A stretch of DNA of 64,000 nt from Methylobacterium jeotgali. Lineage in GTDB: Bacteria > Pseudomonadota > Alphaproteobacteria > Rhizobiales > Beijerinckiaceae. Position numbers and translations under genes: made by a program. The notes under the pieces were generated by a model. The model was not told where the DNA came from. It worked only from the letters and a program-made list of their open reading frames with translations, and did not search any database. Positions 62,653-64,000 of the stretch are shown here, piece by piece. The stretch covers positions 53,758 to 117,757 of the forward strand of contig NZ_BPQR01000056.1 of the NCBI RefSeq assembly GCF_022179345.1, read 5' to 3'. Each line of letters starts with the position of its first letter. Position 1 is the first letter of the stretch.

Positions 62653-64000
62653 ATGCGCGCCTCCCGCATCGTCCCCCTCACCGTCGCCACCGCCCTGTTC
62701 ATGGAGAACACCGACTCGACGGTGATCGCCACGGCGCTGCCGACCATCGCCCGCAGCCTCGGCGAGGACCCGATCGCCCTGAAGCTCGCGCTGACCTCCT
62801 ACCTCGTCAGCCTCGCGATCTTCATCCCGATCAGCGGCTGGATGGCGGACCGCTACGGTGCGCGCACGGTGTTCCGCGCCGCCCTCGTCGTGTTCATGGC
62901 CGGCTCGCTGGCCTGCGCGGCCTCGGGCAGCCTCCTCGGATTCGTCGCCGCCCGCTTCCTCCAGGGGATCGGCGGGGCGATGATGGTCCCGGTCGGGCGC
63001 CTCGTCATCCTGCGCAGCGTTCCGAAGGCCGAGCTCGTCACGGCGCTCGCCTACCTGACGATCCCCGCCCTGATCGGGCCGATCCTGGGGCCGCCGCTGG
63101 GGGGCCTGATCACCACTTGGCTCGACTGGCGCTGGATCTTCCTGATCAACATCCCGATCGGGCTTGCCGGGCTGTTGCTTGCGAGCCTGTATTTCGAGAA
63201 CGTCCGCGAGGCGGAGCGCCCGCCCCTCGACGTGCCGGGCTTCCTGCTGCTCGCCGGCGGGCTCGGGGGGCTGATGCTCGGGCTCGCCTCCATCGGCCGC
63301 CACCTGCTGCCGGACTGGCTGTCCTGGAGCTGCCTCGGCGGCGGCGCGGCTCTTCTCGCGCTCTACCTTCGCCATTCCCGCTCGGCCGCGCACCCGGTCC
63401 TTCACCTCGACCTTCTGCGCTACCCGACCTTCCGGGCGGCGGTGACGGGCGGCAGCCTGTTCCGGATCGGCACCGGGGCGATCCCCTTCCTGCTGCCGTT
63501 GATGCTGCAGGTCGGCTTCGGCCTCGACCCGCTGCACTCGGGGCTGATCACCTTCGCGGCGGCAGCCGGCGCGCTCTTCGTGAAGACGGTCGGGCCGGCG
63601 ATCCTGCGGCGCTACGGCTTCCGAAGGGTGATGGTGACGAACGCGCTGCTGGCCGCCGCCTTCCTCGGCGTGAACGGTCTCTATACGGCTGCGACCCCGC
63701 ACGCCCTCATCGTCGGGGTGCTGTTCCTCGGCGGCTGCCTGCGCTCGCTGCAGTTCACCTGCGTCAACGCCATCGCCTACGCCGATCTCGAGCCCCGCGA
63801 CATGAGCGCGGGCACGAGCCTGGCGAGCGTCGCCCAGCAGCTTTCCCTCAGCCTCGGCGTCACCATCGGCGCCATGGCGCTGGAGGCGACGGCGGCCCTC
63901 CACGGCTGCTCGGGGATCGAGGCCGCCGACTTCGGGCCGGCCTTCCTGGCGGTGGCGCTGATCTCCGGGCTCTCGATCCTGCCCTTCCGCCGCCTGGCGC
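62653..64000 (+). CDS. DHA2-type MFS exporter (EmrB-like), truncated by the window end
   Basis: The frame is open from the ATG to the window end, 449 codons, so the C-terminus is not seen. Features of the 14-helix DHA2 drug-exporter family are VATALFMENTDSTVIATALP (helix 1, motif D1), SGWMADRYGARTVFRAALVV (motif A), LQGIGGAMMVPVGRLVI, IGPILGPPLGGLITTWLDWR (motif C) and WIFLINIPIG. Probable proton antiporter exporting hydrophobic compounds. No TetR gene is adjacent to suggest an inducer, and the lipoprotein gene is divergent across 240 bases. Confidence 0.9.
   Translation, partial: MRASRIVPLTVATALFMENTDSTVIATALPTIARSLGEDPIALKLALTSYLVSLAIFIPISGWMADRYGARTVFRAALVVFMAGSLACAASGSLLGFVAARFLQGIGGAMMVPVGRLVILRSVPKAELVTALAYLTIPALIGPILGPPLGGLITTWLDWRWIFLINIPIGLAGLLLASLYFENVREAERPPLDVPGFLLLAGGLGGLMLGLASIGRHLLPDWLSWSCLGGGAALLALYLRHSRSAAHPVLHLDLLRYPTFRAAVTGGSLFRIGTGAIPFLLPLMLQVGFGLDPLHSGLITFAAAAGALFVKTVGPAILRRYGFRRVMVTNALLAAAFLGVNGLYTAATPHALIVGVLFLGGCLRSLQFTCVNAIAYADLEPRDMSAGTSLASVAQQLSLSLGVTIGAMALEATAALHGCSGIEAADFGPAFLAVALISGLSILPFRRLA

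Overview
The window is chromosomal DNA of a very GC-rich Gram-negative bacterium. An LpxI-type lipid A operon, an OmpR/EnvZ-type pair, UbiK, an alphaproteobacterial TetR/COQ9-like regulator, cyanase and many small PRC-barrel and lipoprotein genes point to an alphaproteobacterium of the Hyphomicrobiales. Methylobacterium or Methylorubrum is my best guess (inference; I see no 16S rRNA gene). There are no tRNA or rRNA genes, CRISPR arrays, insertion sequences or prophage. Genes are densely packed, often with GTGA or ATGA start/stop overlaps.

Layout. 0.3-2.1 kb: molybdate ABC genes modB-modC, with modA not in view. 2.1-10.2 kb: housekeeping and stress genes (NudC, HIT, universal stress protein, acyltransferase-3, a DUF4142 protein with a glycine-zipper insert, beta-carbonic anhydrase, Nudix, dUTPase, Rrf2-type regulator, HD-GYP protein). 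10.2-14.9 kb: fabI, then fabZ-lpxA-lpxI-lpxB. 15-33.1 kb: a cell-surface and glycosylation region. It holds a CAP lipoprotein, a glycosyltransferase, a methyltransferase, a DUF4214 surface protein, two SapC-family proteins, a glycosyltransferase-DUF115 fusion, a 1,698-residue double glycosyltransferase, an IMPase-like phosphatase, and an operon ending in a CMP-sugar synthetase-like cytidylyltransferase. 33.2-36.1 kb: cyanase divergent from a sigma54 activator, with a sigma54-like promoter and three ACGA-N4-TCGT sites between them. 36.1-49.3 kb: an MRJP-like protein, a two-component system, ubiK, a YbjN protein, proC, a TetR regulator, an Inh-like protein, leuC, PRC-barrel proteins and an MFS transporter. 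49.5-52.6 kb: an ABC exporter, a glyoxalase-related protein and a small orphan.

52.6-57.5 kb is the most striking part. A C39-peptidase ABC exporter and its HlyD-type adaptor are transcribed away from two small genes. Both small genes encode 75-76-residue peptides with near-identical 22-residue double-glycine leaders and Gly/Leu/Val-rich cores full of GxxxG-like repeats. Each gene has an AAGGAG ribosome-binding site and is followed by a strong hairpin, and an AT-rich stretch with a perfect inverted repeat precedes the second. This looks like a compact microcin or class II bacteriocin system with no recognisable immunity gene.

57.6-64 kb: a CoA-transferase with a C-terminal extension, guaB, a DUF3313-like lipoprotein, and a DHA2-type MFS exporter cut by the window end.
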